Positions 11,731-23,449 of a stretch of DNA of 64,000 nt are shown here, in pieces. The stretch spans positions 697,459 to 761,458 of the forward strand of contig CACRXP010000089.1 of the NCBI GenBank assembly GCA_902702965.1, written 5' to 3'. The stretch comes from Spirometra erinaceieuropaei. Its lineage: Eukaryota > Platyhelminthes > Cestoda > Diphyllobothriidea > Diphyllobothriidae. Below the pieces are notes generated by a model that saw only the letters and a program-made list of their open reading frames with translations, was not told the DNA's origin and searched no databases. The position numbers and the translations under genes were made by a program. Each line of letters begins with the position of its first letter. The stretch's first letter is position 1.

Positions 11731-12661
11731 ACCATACCTCCAAACTCGGGCACAAAACTGCGCTTTTCCGTTTCAGCATGACCTCGACTACCCAAAACAA
11801 ATCAGTAGTTCGGCAGTATAATCCTTATCATGTGCGCTGTACACCATGCCGAATGACGTTTACCACGCGTCGTTACTTTCGATTGGCTGGTTGGATGCCT
11901 ACCGTATTTTCATCATTGGCGCTTCGGTTTCAGCCCATTCGAAGTCTTATCGCACACCTCATTACCTCATTTTTTGCTAAGCAATTTCACAGCTATCCGT
12001 AAAATCCGCTTTGCCACCATTCCCGTATTACAAGTGGCTGGGGTTAAGTTACTTCATGGACGGCTACATACTAAGATCTAACTGAATTTTGTACCCCAAA
12101 GAAACTTACTTTGTTCCAGATTCCGGTCTTCCGAATGCTCACGTAGCCTGTTAGAACTAAGAATTGATTTGACCCAGTAATATCTTCATCCTCACATTTT
12201 ACATCAGGACTTTCGGCGAACGCCGACTTCACCCATCTCTCATCTCTGTTGGTTGCGAGCCCAGAAAACCCGATAATCTTTCCAACGAAGCACCTAGAAC
12301 AGCTTCTACGAAGGCAGAGTTACTCTTCTAAACTGAGACATTGGCTGTATCGTCTCAAAGTACCCCCATGAACTACTATTGTCTGAAGTTTTTCGACAAT
12401 GCAAACATAACCACCTTATAAAGCCACTTGCTACAGACAGAATTGCAGGAGTCTTTTCTCCTTGTTTGTCAGGCGAAAATCGTTACCAGAAACTTACGTC
12501 TTATGAATATGGAAAAGTTATGAAAATCGGTGGTGCCCGTAGTGAACTGCAAAATGACGCGCACTGCTGGCTCTAACCGGGGGCCTCGTTTAGACGAATT
12601 AGCTGCGCAGACCTCTACACCAGTTGCACTTTTCGGGCAAGCATTCTAAAAGCCTTAAAAA

Positions 12662-13018
12662 TTGGTTACAACCGACATCCGTGGATATTTCTTGCAATAC
12701 TTGTCAAACGTTGACTCCACGCTGAATGAACTAGAGCAAGAAGTTAGAACTATGAAGGACTTTATCCAGGGGACCTTCGTTTTGGAGGATCGTTCGACAT
12801 CGACACAAAGAATAACACGGAGTAAGGCCAGAGTTAATCTGTGTAACGAGACCCCGGAAATTATGCGCCTGTTGTTGAAGACACCCGTAAACAGAAGTCA
12901 CTTAAGGACTCTCGAGGCACAAGAGAGAGGAAGCGCAACAGGAAAGACCGCAATAAAAGGGTCGCCAGAGCCCGAAGGCGGAAGATTTCAGACTCGCAAG
13001 TCGAAACATAAGAACTGA
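12662..13018 (+). CDS. Unassigned open frame with a charged helical N-terminus
   Basis: A 118-codon frame is predicted helical near its start (TLNELEQEVRTMKDF). A basic Ser/Thr-rich part with TQRITRSKARVN and ETPEIMRLLLKTP follows, then a Lys/Arg-rich tail. The layout is loosely like borealin-type chromosomal passenger subunits, but that is an impression only. It lies about 440 bases upstream of the CR1 LINE remnant in the same orientation, so it could also be the LINE's first ORF. The start codon is uncertain. Confidence 0.25.
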   Translation: MVTTDIRGYFLQYLSNVDSTLNELEQEVRTMKDFIQGTFVLEDRSTSTQRITRSKARVNLCNETPEIMRLLLKTPVNRSHLRTLEAQERGSATGKTAIKGSPEPEGGRFQTRKSKHKN

Positions 13019-13454
13019 AAGGAATGTGGCAGATAACGCTCGATAAGAACGGTCCCCAGTCAGTACGCGCATTTTCTGAGCCTAATTTAGAGGGTATGTC
13101 AACCAGCGTAAGAATATATAACTAGACCCAGGGTGGAAGTATCTGGACTTACGAATCCCTGTCAACCGAATTGAAGCCCGACTTACATCGACAGCGCAGC
13201 AGTCTACCGCGAGCCCGCTACAACGGAGCACTAGTGTCAGCCAGCGACGGCCAATCAGCAGAAAACAGGGGCTTGCCCAGCCAGTGCATCATAATCTAGG
13301 GCCTTTCAAAGTCCCATGCCTCATGTTAGAATACGCCCTGTGCTCGTTGCCTGACTAGTCGCCTAATCTTCAACAAAACACTACTGCAGCGATTTTGAGC
13401 AAACAGAAAATGAACTTCGTTTCACCGTCTGGGCATTTACACTCTTCAGCTATA

Positions 13455-14430
13455 TCAACGAGGTTTGTGGCCATTTAAAGGTATAGTACGCAACCTCCTC
13501 CCCAGCCACAGCCTAGTCATGCTAAAAAGGTAGCGAACAAACCTCGTTGGCTGACTCAATGCTTTAAAAAGTAAGTCGATAACAGGAAAGTGGGAAAGAC
13601 CCTGCACTGATAGGACAACTGAATTACCAAACATATACAAGTCGCAGCGAAATGGGGTCAAAAGTCTCATCGGCAGAGGTCAGTGAGTCTTCGGATAGGA
13701 CCTCTTGGGCCGTGCCATGGTTAATCGCAGTCATTCAAAGTTACATAAGGCATAGTATGTATTATAATTAACCTATTCCATTGTTGTGAACTGCCGATGG
13801 TGCGGAAATCTCCAAGCCAAGAATAAGGCTGCGCATCTCCGAGTTCTTACGGTCCATCTTTACAGGTGAACCTGACTTTTTCCAACCCACTCGCGAAGAA
13901 GAGGAAATATCTATTATCGCGGCAGTCCTCATCCCCGGAGAAACCTTTCAGGAAGAGTTGCTAAGCTTGGAAGAATCGACTTCCCCAGACCCCGATAAAA
14001 TTCCGGCCAATCTGTTGAAGGAGCTCGTTTCTGAAATGGCCAAGTCGCCAACTTTGCTCCTCCAATCGTCACTTGTCACTGGGTGCCTTCCCTTCGATTG
14101 TAAATACGCAACCATCATTCCGCTATTTAAGATTATAAGCCGATTATCTACAGGTCGGCGAGTCTTGCCTCCATTTGTCGCAACATCATGGAGAAAATAA
14201 TTAAGAAATCTCTGATACAGTTTCTCAAGCAGAACGACCTCTCCGATGACCAACAGGACTTTCACCATGGTAAGGGCTGTGGTATGCATCTGCTCTTTTC
14301 AATTGAACGCTGGACCAAAACACGCAATGAAGACACTATGGTGCACGCCATCTACATGGACCCAAAAAAGCCTTCAGCAGCCTTCTACACCAACGCCTCC
14401 AGCAAAAACCGTGCAGCGTAGGGGTTCGAG
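13455..14430 (+). mobile_element. CR1/jockey-type LINE remnant A, reverse-transcriptase N-terminal half
   Basis: Translation gives a degenerate linker and then the start of the RT domain. It includes SLEESTSPDPDKIPANLLKE, LFQSSL-like LLQSSLVTGCLPFD, MEKIIKKSLIQFLKQNDL, QQDFHHGKGC (from the usual QHGFRxGRSC) and HAIYMDPKKPSAAF, which is a decayed HAxYIDFKKAFD catalytic block. Frameshifts occur near 14150 and 14240. The domain stops abruptly at the solo LTR (14440) and resumes after it at 15036 downstream of the FADD box position. Confidence 0.75.
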
Positions 14431-14439
14431 GAAACCTTG

Positions 14440-15035
14440 TGTGGAACCCGAACTTTTAGATTCGACGGCTCCAAAGAGTGCAAGTCCAGCAGTCCACAAA
14501 AGGTAACCGTGGTGAATGGAGTACCTTAGTTTTAGGCTCCACGTTGTCTCTTGTTTTCATCAATGGCAGCGTCAGGGACCGAAACTGTTATGTAGAGCGC
14601 AAGCGGCGTAGAGTCACGACTAGAGGCGAAAGGAAGACTCGACCATGCGCTGAACAGTAGACCAAGCAGGCGGCGTGAGACGCACGTGAAGTTAGACGGC
14701 CGACCGACATGCACTGCAGCGCCGAGCACGTGTGGTGGCTTTGCTTACGCGTGCGGCCCAATCAATGGCAGGTCAAACATTCGAGACATTTCCGCGGAGG
14801 AATTTCGCGCATGTGGTGGCCAATCCGCGGCCGGCACGCCATGGGCAGGAACGTTCTAGAGCCCTCTCGACGGCTGACACGCCACTGGCCGGAACGTTCC
14901 AGAACGTACAGGAGCCAGCATAAATAAGGCGTCTTTCTGACGAATTGCAACCCCTTGTGCTCGTAGGCTGTCGATAAAATGCTTGTTCTCCTAACCGACG
15001 CTCTTTCTGTTCCACCCTCCTTTCGGGTCATAACA
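14440..15035 (+). mobile_element. Probable solo LTR inside LINE remnant A
   Basis: A 596-base block begins TGTGGAACC and ends CATAACA (TGT...ACA termini) and interrupts the LINE reading. It is GC- and CpG-rich in the middle, has a TATA-like CATAAATAAGG near 14920, and has no coding content. A target-site duplication is not clear, and part of the LINE RT is missing at the junction. Orientation is inferred from the TATA-like box. Alternative: an unrelated insertion of unknown type. Confidence 0.4.
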
Positions 15036-15896
15036 TAAACTTGGATGTCATCCTGTTTGCCGGCGACATAAAATTATGGAAAGTTGTTTATAATGTGACA
15101 GACGAAAGCCACCTGCAAACGAACTTGAGCCTGCTTGAGGACTGGTCTAAGCGCTGACCAATGCCCTTCAATGCAAGTGCAACTTTCTTCGAATAGGCAG
15201 TTGCGGTCTCCAGCCCAAGGATTTGCATTCTAAACTACACCGTTGTAACCATTTGACAGCTAGAAGGAATTGGGTGTGCGGATCACATCTTCTCTCAGAC
15301 CAACACTGAACCGCGCGAGGGTGGCCAATTCTGTCATGTCTATACTGTACCTCATGAGGTGAACCTTCACGAAGTCTGACAAAGGCAGCTTCTCTAAAAT
15401 ATTTGGAACCTTCGTGTGGCCGTATCTGTAATACGCTATAGGGACATGATGGCCTTGCACCGTCAAAGATGTCACCGTCTTAGAGAAGGTTCGAAGGTGG
15501 GCGACACAAATGGTCAGACATCTGGGGTCACTGTCCTGCGAAAACAGACGATCTACCCTCAACCTCTTTCACCCCTCCCTAAAGGCAGCTAAGAGGGGTC
15601 CTGTACTAGCATTCCACATTCTGCATGGTCCAGACTGTTGTCTTGTCTTCAACAACTTTCTCACTCACGCTAACACATCCATTATGCACTGTTATCTTCT
15701 AAAACTACACACAGGGAAGGTTAGACTTGATGGACATAATTTTTTCTTCGGTAACAGTGTGTTTGCAGTGTACAACACTCTGCCCACTAATGCTGGCCTC
15801 TTCTCATGTGTGATTAATCTAATCGCAATCCTGACAAACATCAATATTTTCATTTACCGGCCACACATAAACACACACGCGCACTCGACAGTTTGA
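15036..15896 (+). mobile_element. CR1/jockey-type LINE remnant A, C-terminal half
   Basis: This part continues remnant A. It contains NLDVILFAGDIKLWKVV (decayed FADDxKLW catalytic box), the following linker and, in a frame from 15510, the typical C-terminal blocks GPDCCLVFNNFLTHANT, LKLHTGKVRLDGHNFFFGNS and VYNTLPTNAG. It has many stops and is non-functional. Confidence 0.75.
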
Positions 15897-16004
15897 TCGT
15901 CTCCCACGGTGTTCACCATCTGCTTCACAGCACAGAAGGAGCAGGAACGGCTTCTTAAATTAGTTAATAATGATAGTAGCTCTGCACAACATCCACCGCA
16001 CTCT

Positions 16005-16300
16005 CACCTCCCCCACCTGGACCCGGTGTCATGACAAAGTCAAGAAAACCGGAGGCCGGAGGGGTGCAGGCGGTTGGCGCGACGAAAACCTGCATCTAGA
16101 CGTATCGTCACACCTCCTGGCCCAAAACTTACACTAACCAGGATTTTATACAAAAATGGGAGTAGCTCGGACCCTTACTGGTGTGGGCCTGCATCTGGGC
16201 GTGTCGCCACATCCCTCCCTGATGGCGCTTATTGAGGGTGCGCATCCCCAATAACGCCTGGCGGACACCGATCTTGCACCGTGCTGGTTCAACGCATCCA
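16005..16300 (-). mobile_element. 3'-end fragment of the zinc-finger LINE
   Basis: Blocks are shared with 28830-29050, which is the 3' flank of the zinc-finger LINE tail: CAAGAAAACCGGAG, ACCAGGATTTT, GCATCTGGGCGTG. The upstream GAGCAGGAACGG block (about 15938) also matches 28760. By analogy the element reads on the minus strand. Confidence 0.55.
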
Positions 16301-16309
16301 CCGCGGGAT

Positions 16310-17740
16310 CCGCTAATGTGATCAAGCTACATACAACAAATAATTAAGTTTGTGTTCATAATGTTTTCGTCGTTCGGACCCACCTGTCTACCACATCCGG
16401 TTGCGTAAACAATTTGTTTTTCGACGCTTTTATCCGTCGAGGTTTTTCTTCGTTTTTGTAACCAGTATGGAGTCAGAAGGTATTCGCCTATCATCCGTTG
16501 ATATAAACTGGACTAAATCATGCCCTCGTGATCAGGACTTAAATAGATAATTGAAACCAATTCGCCTAGTAGGGACTTCCATTTATGAGAAAGAATTGCA
16601 GAGCTGCTTAAACAATTAGAATAAGTGGCACTTATTGCATGAAACAAGGGAGGCAAGATTTAAAATTTTATCGTTTCAACCTGTAAGTGGGCATCATACT
16701 TGCGCTGCAAGATTTAAATAGACTCATGTAGTCCTCTAATTTGGCCAATGTGTATAGTCGTAACACTGGTACTGAAAAACCGGAGACCATGACGAATAAA
16801 TGCCACACTCAATAAACGCTATTGTTCCGAGCATAGCCTGTTAAGCCTCGCAACAAAATTTCCTAAAATGAAGACCACTTTTCACATAATAACAAGTGCA
16901 TAAAATACAGTTGATCGCAAGAAGTCCAAGTCAAGCGCCGAGTGAACTTTACAAGTGGGCACGTTTTGACAGGTACAAAAGTGGACAGAATAAAAAAATG
17001 AACGTTTTCTAGGACTCCAGTACTTCCTCTGTTACAAAATTCATTAATATATCAATCTTCTGCTTTGCGACTGAGCTGAAAAACGAGAAATACGATAAAG
17101 TACATACTTACAGACACCTTTCAATGGTTTCTGACAGTAGTTTTTCCATGAGCGATTCACAAAGGGTTGTTAACTTCTCTCTGTAAGTACGCCTGGATCT
17201 ACGTAAACGAAAGTACACAAAAGACAACCACGTTCAAAAGCTGCACCAAAAACGAATTTCTTAATTGCAGTTGTTTCCTGAGAATGTAAAGGCACTGCAA
17301 GACGAAGTTTATGCTTCAAATGCTACTATTCACTTTTGGACTGTCTTGGATTTCTGGATATAAGCAATAAATTTCTTGTTGAGTATGAACCCCGGTTATG
17401 TCGGCCTCTTTTCAGAATATAACTTTTAAGGCTGATAATCTATAAAAAGGAAATCAAGCCACTGTTCTTTAAATTTTCACATTTTCATGAAATCTTAGTT
17501 GATTATTGTGACAGAACGATACTGACGGCTTAGATATCGCTTAATTTTATGTAAGGTATTTCGCGAGTGTATAAAAACGACCTGGAAATTTTGAAACACT
17601 TTGAAGCCCTTATATTCAGTGGGCCGGAAACCAGTGGCTTGCGAGCTTTATTCTCAAGGACACACATTCGTATGGAAATCTGGTCGCATTGCATCCCGCC
17701 AAACCGCGCCCTACAGCGTGCCGAGCGAGGGCCTTAAGTC
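16310..17740. other. A/T-rich stretch without supported genes
   Basis: No long open frame, recognisable repeat or splice-flanked exon that I can support. Confidence 0.4.
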
Positions 17741-17764
17741 TTAAAGGGAAGACTCCATTGACGC

Positions 17765-18235
17765 TGTGAAATCGCTACCAGCGCCTACTTGTGTATGCTT
17801 TGTAGTGGACAGCCCTAATGGCTACGTCGCACCTCTCGCTATCGCCTGCACCTACGTCCTAGCGACAGCCTGCTATGGCACGCACGTCTGCCCGGCTTCG
17901 ATTTGTCTCTTTGCAATTCACTGTCTGCACCACGCATCCGGTCGATTCTCTGCCTGCACCACGCGAGGCTTGTCACTACCTTTGCGTGGGCTCGGAGCCA
18001 ATCAACGCAACTCCTATCGTTGATTGGTAAGACAGGCGGGAACAGTCCAGAACAATAGAGTAAACAATCTGCAGCGACACTTTTGCAGCGGCGACCTTCG
18101 GCGACACAGGGCTCGTCGCTCTCGCGGACGCCGTCTCCGCGGCGCCGGACGCATCCTCGGGCGATTGCCAACTTTCCCCTTCACTATTCTGTACAGAATA
18201 AAGTGTCCTAACCAAATGGCGTCCTGCTTCTAACA
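17765..18235 (+). mobile_element. LTR-like block
   Basis: A 471-base GC-rich, CpG-rich block begins TGTGAAATCG and ends TTCTAACA. AATAAA lies at 18197-18202, about 35 bases before the end, as expected for an LTR R/U5 region. The ends resemble those of the block at 14440-15035. No target duplication is visible. Overlapping frames here are compositional artefacts. Alternative: a CpG-rich promoter region. Confidence 0.3.
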
Positions 18236-18239
18236 ACTT

Positions 18240-19200
18240 GGGATATGGCCTGAAGTTGTGGCGTACTGAGTGTACACCATCACTGCTTAGTCGCTACAGC
18301 TTTTCAAATGGCGTAATAATTTAAGACGTGTAAATAGCCGGAAACTATGATTGCCTGCTACCGAAAAATATCGATACTTCAAGTTATTTCAGAAACCATT
18401 GTTGTCCAACTGTGAGGTAGCACGATAAACCCTTTTGCGCTCCACATGAGGCCCTTCGTTGTAAAAGATGTTTTTGAGACAGTTCGTAACGATAATGTTA
18501 CTTCGTAAAGTAAGTGATATCGATATGCCATCTCCATTGGGAAAACAGCCAGTTCCCATAAAGCCGCTTACAAACTTTAGACACATATCAGGATTCCGAA
18601 CAGAGCTGCTTATCTGTTACTCTGAGCTTAGCCTGAATTCTTCTAAAGGTTACTCCGAGCCCATGTCATTTCCGTCCTATGTGAGTGACATGCATCGATC
18701 AATACCGTTTGGTGGACGGGAAACGGCGGTCCCGATTTGTTTTAGTATACAGCTCGCGACTAGCACTCGATTAATTAATAATATTTACCGCCTAAACTGA
18801 TTGCAACGGTAATTGTGTTGGAAATGGTCATTCTGCCGTAGCGACTTCAAAATCGTGTTAGTTCCGCAGACAACTCCTAGAAATAACATTTGTGACTGGG
18901 GAAATCTTACTACTGGCTTAGGAACAATAAGTGTACCATGCAGCTGACTGATTTTCCGCAATCCGATAATTAAGTAGTTCAAAGAAACTTACATGGAGAA
19001 AGAAAGCGTACTTCACTCAAGGTTTCCTTTCTTCTAACGAACGTTCACTTACTACTCAGCTGTTGCATCTTAGGCCATAAGTCGACTTCCGACAAGGAGC
19101 CATTTGCTGATGTGTCTGGTATGCGCCCAATCAGATTTCAACTCCAATGTATGACTATATGCAGAACGCTATTCATATGCAGTGGATTTGGCTCTCAATG
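18240..19200. other. Region 3' of gene B, no supported gene
   Basis: The only long frames (for example 110 codons at 18468) lack motifs. This should include the gene B 3' UTR, but no clear AATAAA is seen on the minus strand close to the stop. Confidence 0.3.
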
Positions 19201-19201
19201 C

Positions 19202-19349
19202 TTATTCTGCGTCTTTAAGCAGACGCTGATATTCTACATTTGAGCTTTGCCTCCTGAGGATGGCATGGAAGCGAAGATGATTTTCGGCTACTTCAACAAA
19301 GACGCTGGTCCGCAGGTATTTTTCGGTAGCCACTTCGAAGATTTTCTCA
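19202..19349 (-). CDS. Gene B, terminal coding exon
   Basis: On the minus strand a 48-codon open segment (EKIFEVATEKYLRTSVFVE...YQRLLKDAE) ends in TAA at 19204-19202. The acceptor region is CTGATTTCAG with a second AG five bases on (GGAAAG). Use of the second AG at 19350 gives a one-base start that fits the two-base end of the exon at 19841; use of the first AG would break the frame. The sequence is Lys/Glu-rich and helical. The plus strand also has a short splice-flanked frame here (about 19258-19314), so strand is not certain from this exon alone. Confidence 0.4.
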
Positions 19350-19577
19350 CTTTCCTGAAATCAGCAGGACAATTGATTCGCCTACTACCTTTTTGAGGAT
19401 ACCCGTCGTTTATGCGTGTATTGTGTATTTTATTATCAGATGGGGAAGACCAAGCAATCATCCATTGTCGTCTTCATGACCATTCAGTGGAGACGATAAA
19501 TGTAGCATGTCCATGAACTGACTTGAAGATTATCAGAAGATGAACTAATGGTTTTAGATAATGCAGTAACAGCTTAC

Positions 19578-19634
19578 GATACGGAAAAATTAAATTCCGG
19601 CACCGTAAAAGTAGAGGCTTTATCGTGAGTACTG
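19578..19634 (-). CDS. Gene B, possible 57-bp cassette exon
   Basis: An open segment lies between CCATTTTAAG (acceptor) and GTAAGC (donor) on the minus strand. It is 57 bases, starting with one base and ending with two, so it can be included or skipped without changing frame. It would add STHDKASTFTVPEFNFSV. The plus strand here also offers a frame between TAATGCAG and GTGAGT, so the call is weak. Confidence 0.22.
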
Positions 19635-19840
19635 CTTAAAATGGGTAATTCAAAGAATTAAGGCTCCCAAAACATCTATGAATTAAGTCGACATTTAATG
19701 TCGGGAACAGAAGTCAATCCATCTTGAAATAGATTATCATTTATATTCATTTAGACTGCACTGACTTTTTAAATTTCATCATCTGAACGAATATCCAGAC
19801 AGATGTCGTTGTTACTTGAAAGCATGAAGGATTAACTTAC

Positions 19841-19968
19841 TCTTCGATAAGTACCGGAAGGCGCTTGATCTCTCCATCAAGAGCGCAGAGCGCACTCAGA
19901 ATGGTTGTTAGACCGGAAGAGGATCCAGCTTCCGCAATTAACTGTGTCTCGTCCATGTCGCAGTTCCC
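19841..19968 (-). CDS. Gene B exon
   Basis: Only one minus-strand frame is open across 128 bases. It is bounded by the acceptor CTATCAAAG and an excellent donor GTAAGTTA. It begins in phase 0 (matching the exon ending at 25379) and ends after two bases. It encodes GNCDMDETQLIAEAGSSSG followed by LTTILSALCALDGEIKRLP. The Met in this exon is also a possible internal start. Family not recognised. Confidence 0.5.
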
Positions 19969-20459
19969 CTTTGATAGGTTAAGATTTTAAATGTCAAAAC
20001 TGTTGTGCCAGCTTCAGGCAGATATTCACTCAGTCACTTTTTTGCTAAATTCGGATGCAGTTTTACTTGCAGATACTAGGTGTTCCGTGAATAATTTTCG
20101 AAACTACATTTGATTAAAACATAAAGCAAGGCACAAATTTAAATGCATATGCCAAATGAACATGTCAATCTAGCGTAGAATTTGTGTCGCATTCGCTGAA
20201 ATATTTTAAGTGTCTTCTTTTAAATGTTAGAGTGTTGCATCAGGACAATGGTTTCTTGCTTCGTTTAGTTGTTTTTAGTGAACAGCACTAAAGTGAATCA
20301 AGCACTGACGTAGATTTCAAGTACAAAATCCCCGATTATAGGAACGAGGTTGGGACTTTTTTACAGGATTTTGGCCAGATGAAAACTACCCCGAAAGTTT
20401 TCGGAATGTTAGGTTCCCCTTAAAATATAATTTCCTTGATAATATTTTGTGTTGCTCAG

Positions 20460-20503
20460 GACGAGAGCAGCGGCTTCCCGGGACCTCAAGCGAAGATGAG
20501 GAG
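20460..20503 (+). CDS. Possible 44-bp micro-exon, unassigned
   Basis: A strong acceptor (TTGTGTTGCTCAG) and donor (GAG/GTAAAGT) bracket 44 bases whose middle frame reads REQRLPGTSSEDEE. It lies on the plus strand inside a gene B intron, and no phase-matching partner was established. Confidence 0.2.
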
Positions 20504-20910
20504 GTAAAGTAAACTGTGGGCAATACAAGATAACACAGGCTTACAACGTTGTTGAATGTTTGAATGACTTTTCAAATGTTAATTATAATAATTTATTCTA
20601 ACTTACTCAAACATCATTTTAGAAAAGCGAAACTAATAATAGTACTGTTTGTCTAATATTTTGAAGAATATGCTAACCACTTGACATAGTCCGAGTGGTC
20701 CAATTACTGGAAGTCATTCAGCCATAAAGGACTCCAGTAAAACCCCGTAGATAAAACGCTCGATATGAATTTCTGGTTGTGTTTATTTCAGGATTTTTAA
20801 AATAAAAGTGTTTCCATTCATCTTAAGTAACAAGCAAAAGCCTACCATTAAGACGGTTTTACGTAGTTTTCTGATCAGAGGAAAAATTGCTCTTTGGCCA
20901 TCTTTTGTCT

Positions 20911-21190
20911 GGTAGAGGGGCGCTCCCCGTTCGTCCTTACGGAACTCACTCGTTCCGTTGTGCCTTCCGGACTATCTCTCGAGCTTAACGAGCAGCCGCA
21001 CAGCGGCGGACGATATAGGCAAAATGGTATTACCGACAAAGACAAGGGATACTGGAATGAACATTTCCGGCTTGTTAACCATCGTCAGACAGTCATGCCC
21101 AACCCTGAAGTGTGGAACACCCGAGGCTCGAACTCGCGAACTGGTAGTTAGAAGTCCACGCCTCTAACCACTGGGCCATGGGCCTCCGAA
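20911..21190 (-). repeat. SINE family 1, copy 2 (tRNA-derived)
   Basis: This copy runs from the GGGGCGCTCCCCG end through the CGGAACTCACTCGTTCCG palindrome and the GACAAGGGATACTGG body. It reaches a tRNA-like head at about 21120-21185, whose minus strand carries an A box (TGGCCCAGTGGTTAGAGGC) and a B-box-like GAGTTCGAGCCTC. It is about 280 bases long and lies in the gene B intron. Confidence 0.7.
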
Positions 21191-21194
21191 AACC

Positions 21195-21375
21195 CACAAG
21201 ACGACGGACCCGTGGCTCAGTGTTTAGAGGCTTGGACTTCTAACTAACAGGTTGCGAGCTCGAGCCTCGGGTGTTCCACACTTCAGGGTTGGGTATGACT
21301 GTCTGACGACGGCTAGTAGGCCAGAAATGACCATTCCAGTCTCCTTTATCTTTGTCGGCAATGACATTCTGCCTA
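21195..21375 (+). repeat. SINE family 1, inverted partner copy
   Basis: The plus strand carries the tRNA-like head (GTGGCTCAGTGTTTAGAGGC, then a B-box-like AGCTCGAGCCTCGGG) followed by the body (TCCACACTTCAGGGTTGGG, then CATTCCAGTCTCC). It is truncated before the distal palindrome. It is head-to-head with the copy at 20911-21190. Confidence 0.7.
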
Positions 21376-22009
21376 CACCTTTTGTCTGTTTACCAGATGC
21401 AAAAACGCATTTTGTGGACAGCGTAACTTGCCCACAAACAAGTAAGAGTTTAAGTCAAGCATGGCGAAATATTGACTTTTACAACGTAAAATAATCACTT
21501 TGTTAGGTGGGTAACACTATTTTGATTTTTGAGCTTCAATTATATTAACTGTCGAAATATTGCTAAACATGTCTGCAGTGTGCTTCATGTCGACAAAGCT
21601 GCAGATGTCTTGAATTTACATTATAATTTTCAGTGTTATTGAGCAAAAGACGGTGGGGGTGGATTATTACTTTGGTCGGGATATTACTTCGAAAGTTTTG
21701 CATTTGCCCAAAACTAAAAATCGGTTATTGTGAAAAGACCAGTATATGGGAATACTTGTTTCTTGGTCCGTTTCTCCAAGAAACCGAATTCTGCCATATT
21801 CTGTGCCTATTCGACTGGAATCCATGTTGACTAAAAAGAAAAAATGGTCGAAAATAACAGGAGCCCTATCTACTCTTGATGGAATTACTTAAACTCGAAT
21901 GTTTCCGCGGCGATCCCCAAAATCTGAGTTGCGTAATCCTTAATTGACCTGAGTTTATCCTACATTTGGCTAGCACGCTTCTGAATGATGAAACGATAGT
22001 ATCCCGTTT

Positions 22010-23440
22010 CCCATATTCTTCTCCAGAAAGCTATTACCTACCGAATTGCGCTACAGCACATTTTGACGGGAGTTTCTTGCAGTCGACCTAATCATGAAAC
22101 ACCTTCGGTACGTTCCTAAGGGCATAAACTTAACGGTTTTCACGGATAGCAAGCCTCTTTTCTTTGCTCTCAAGTCTAATTCTGTCAAACGCAACACCCG
22201 GGATATCCCCTAGCCGTACGAAATTTCTCAACCCACCTCATATATTCACTATGTTGACAGGTCGCTGAACGAGATAGCTGGCGTACCGCCCAGGACCTCA
22301 ATCGCTCACTTCCAAATCTCGCGAGCTCGACCTCACTGAAATGGTTGCCAAACAACACTGTATCGGTTCTCCCTATAATGCAGACGTTTCTGGACTTCAA
22401 TTTCAGGACCCCCCACTAACTAATGACAATGGCACCATTCTCCGAGACGCCGTGGTCGTCCCTCACCTCGCCTTTCTGCCACAATCCTCCCGTCGCAAGG
22501 TCTTACCCTTCCTACACAACCTCTCAAGCCCTGGGAGTCGAGCAATCGATAAGCTGGTTTCCCACCGCTTCGTTTGACACAAGGACCTCGAAGCTTGGAC
22601 TCGGGTGTGTCTCGGCTATCAACAGAATAAGGCCCATTGACACAACAAAGTCCCCATCGGCACCTTCCCCAGCCCTGATGCAAACCTGGACATTGTAGGC
22701 CTTTGCCTCCGTCTAACGACTGTTTCCATCTCATTTGTTTGGACCACTTCTCCAGTGACTAAAAGCAACTCCTCTGCTCGATTTCGAGGCCTTAACCGTG
22801 GTTAAGACCGTCCTCAATCATTCGGGTATTATGGTTACTGCCTCCTCCACCATTACGGCTGGTCGTGGTGCCCAGCTGAAACCTAATCTGTGCCAGTCCT
22901 TCCTCTCCTTTTTAGGCTGAACTCGTATCCGCACGACAACCTATCATCCGGCCGCTAAAGGGATGGACAAACGGTTCCATCGCACTTAAAAAAGTCCGTA
23001 AACGCCGCAGATGATCCGGAGAACTGAACGGGCCGTCCTCTAGTCCGGTTGGCCATCCGCTGTGCTGCTAAGTCAGAAATTGTCTGTTTCGCCGCTGAAC
23101 TGATGTTCGAAGCTATTGCTCGACTTATCGTTGAGATCTCGCAAACCCCTCGCGGTGCGGTCGAGGATTCTGCGTACCCTCTGCACTGTCTCTTTGAAGT
23201 CATGCGGTTAATCTACTCGGTTCCTCCGATACCATGAGTCTTTGGGTCTTATGTAAAGAGAGACTTGACAAAATTCTCACACATATCCGAGGTGATCTAC
23301 TCGGACGGCCACCTCAATCACCATACGACGGTCCCTCGAAGGACAAGGACGCTCCGCATCTATCGTGGTACTCGCAAGGAAATCATGAGTGTGGACCGAC
23401 TCAAAGATGCTGTCACGTTACTCCCCCGGACGAGCTCTGT
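22010..23440 (+). mobile_element. Ty3/gypsy retrotransposon remnant (RNase H, integrase, pol C-terminus)
   Basis: Order of decayed domains on the plus strand: the end of RT with SRKLLPTELRYSTF; RNase H with NLTVFTDSKPLFFALKSNS and IHYVDRSLNEIAG; an integrase core with GTFPSPDA-like and PAAKGMDKRFHRT-like blocks near 22920-22990; the late integrase region with AIRCAAKSEIVCFAAELMF near 23050; and a terminal YDGPSK...KEIMSVDRLKDA segment near 23320-23415. Multiple stops and frameshifts show it is dead. Flanking LTRs are not identified; 23700-23940 may belong to the 3' end. It sits inside a gene B intron. Confidence 0.85.
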
Positions 23441-23449
23441 TGTCCTCTG

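Noticed and set aside
17766..18233. Overlapping 69-110 codon frames on both strands as genes
   Set aside because: They arise from high GC content and low stop frequency; no splice context or motif supports them, and an LTR-like reading fits better.
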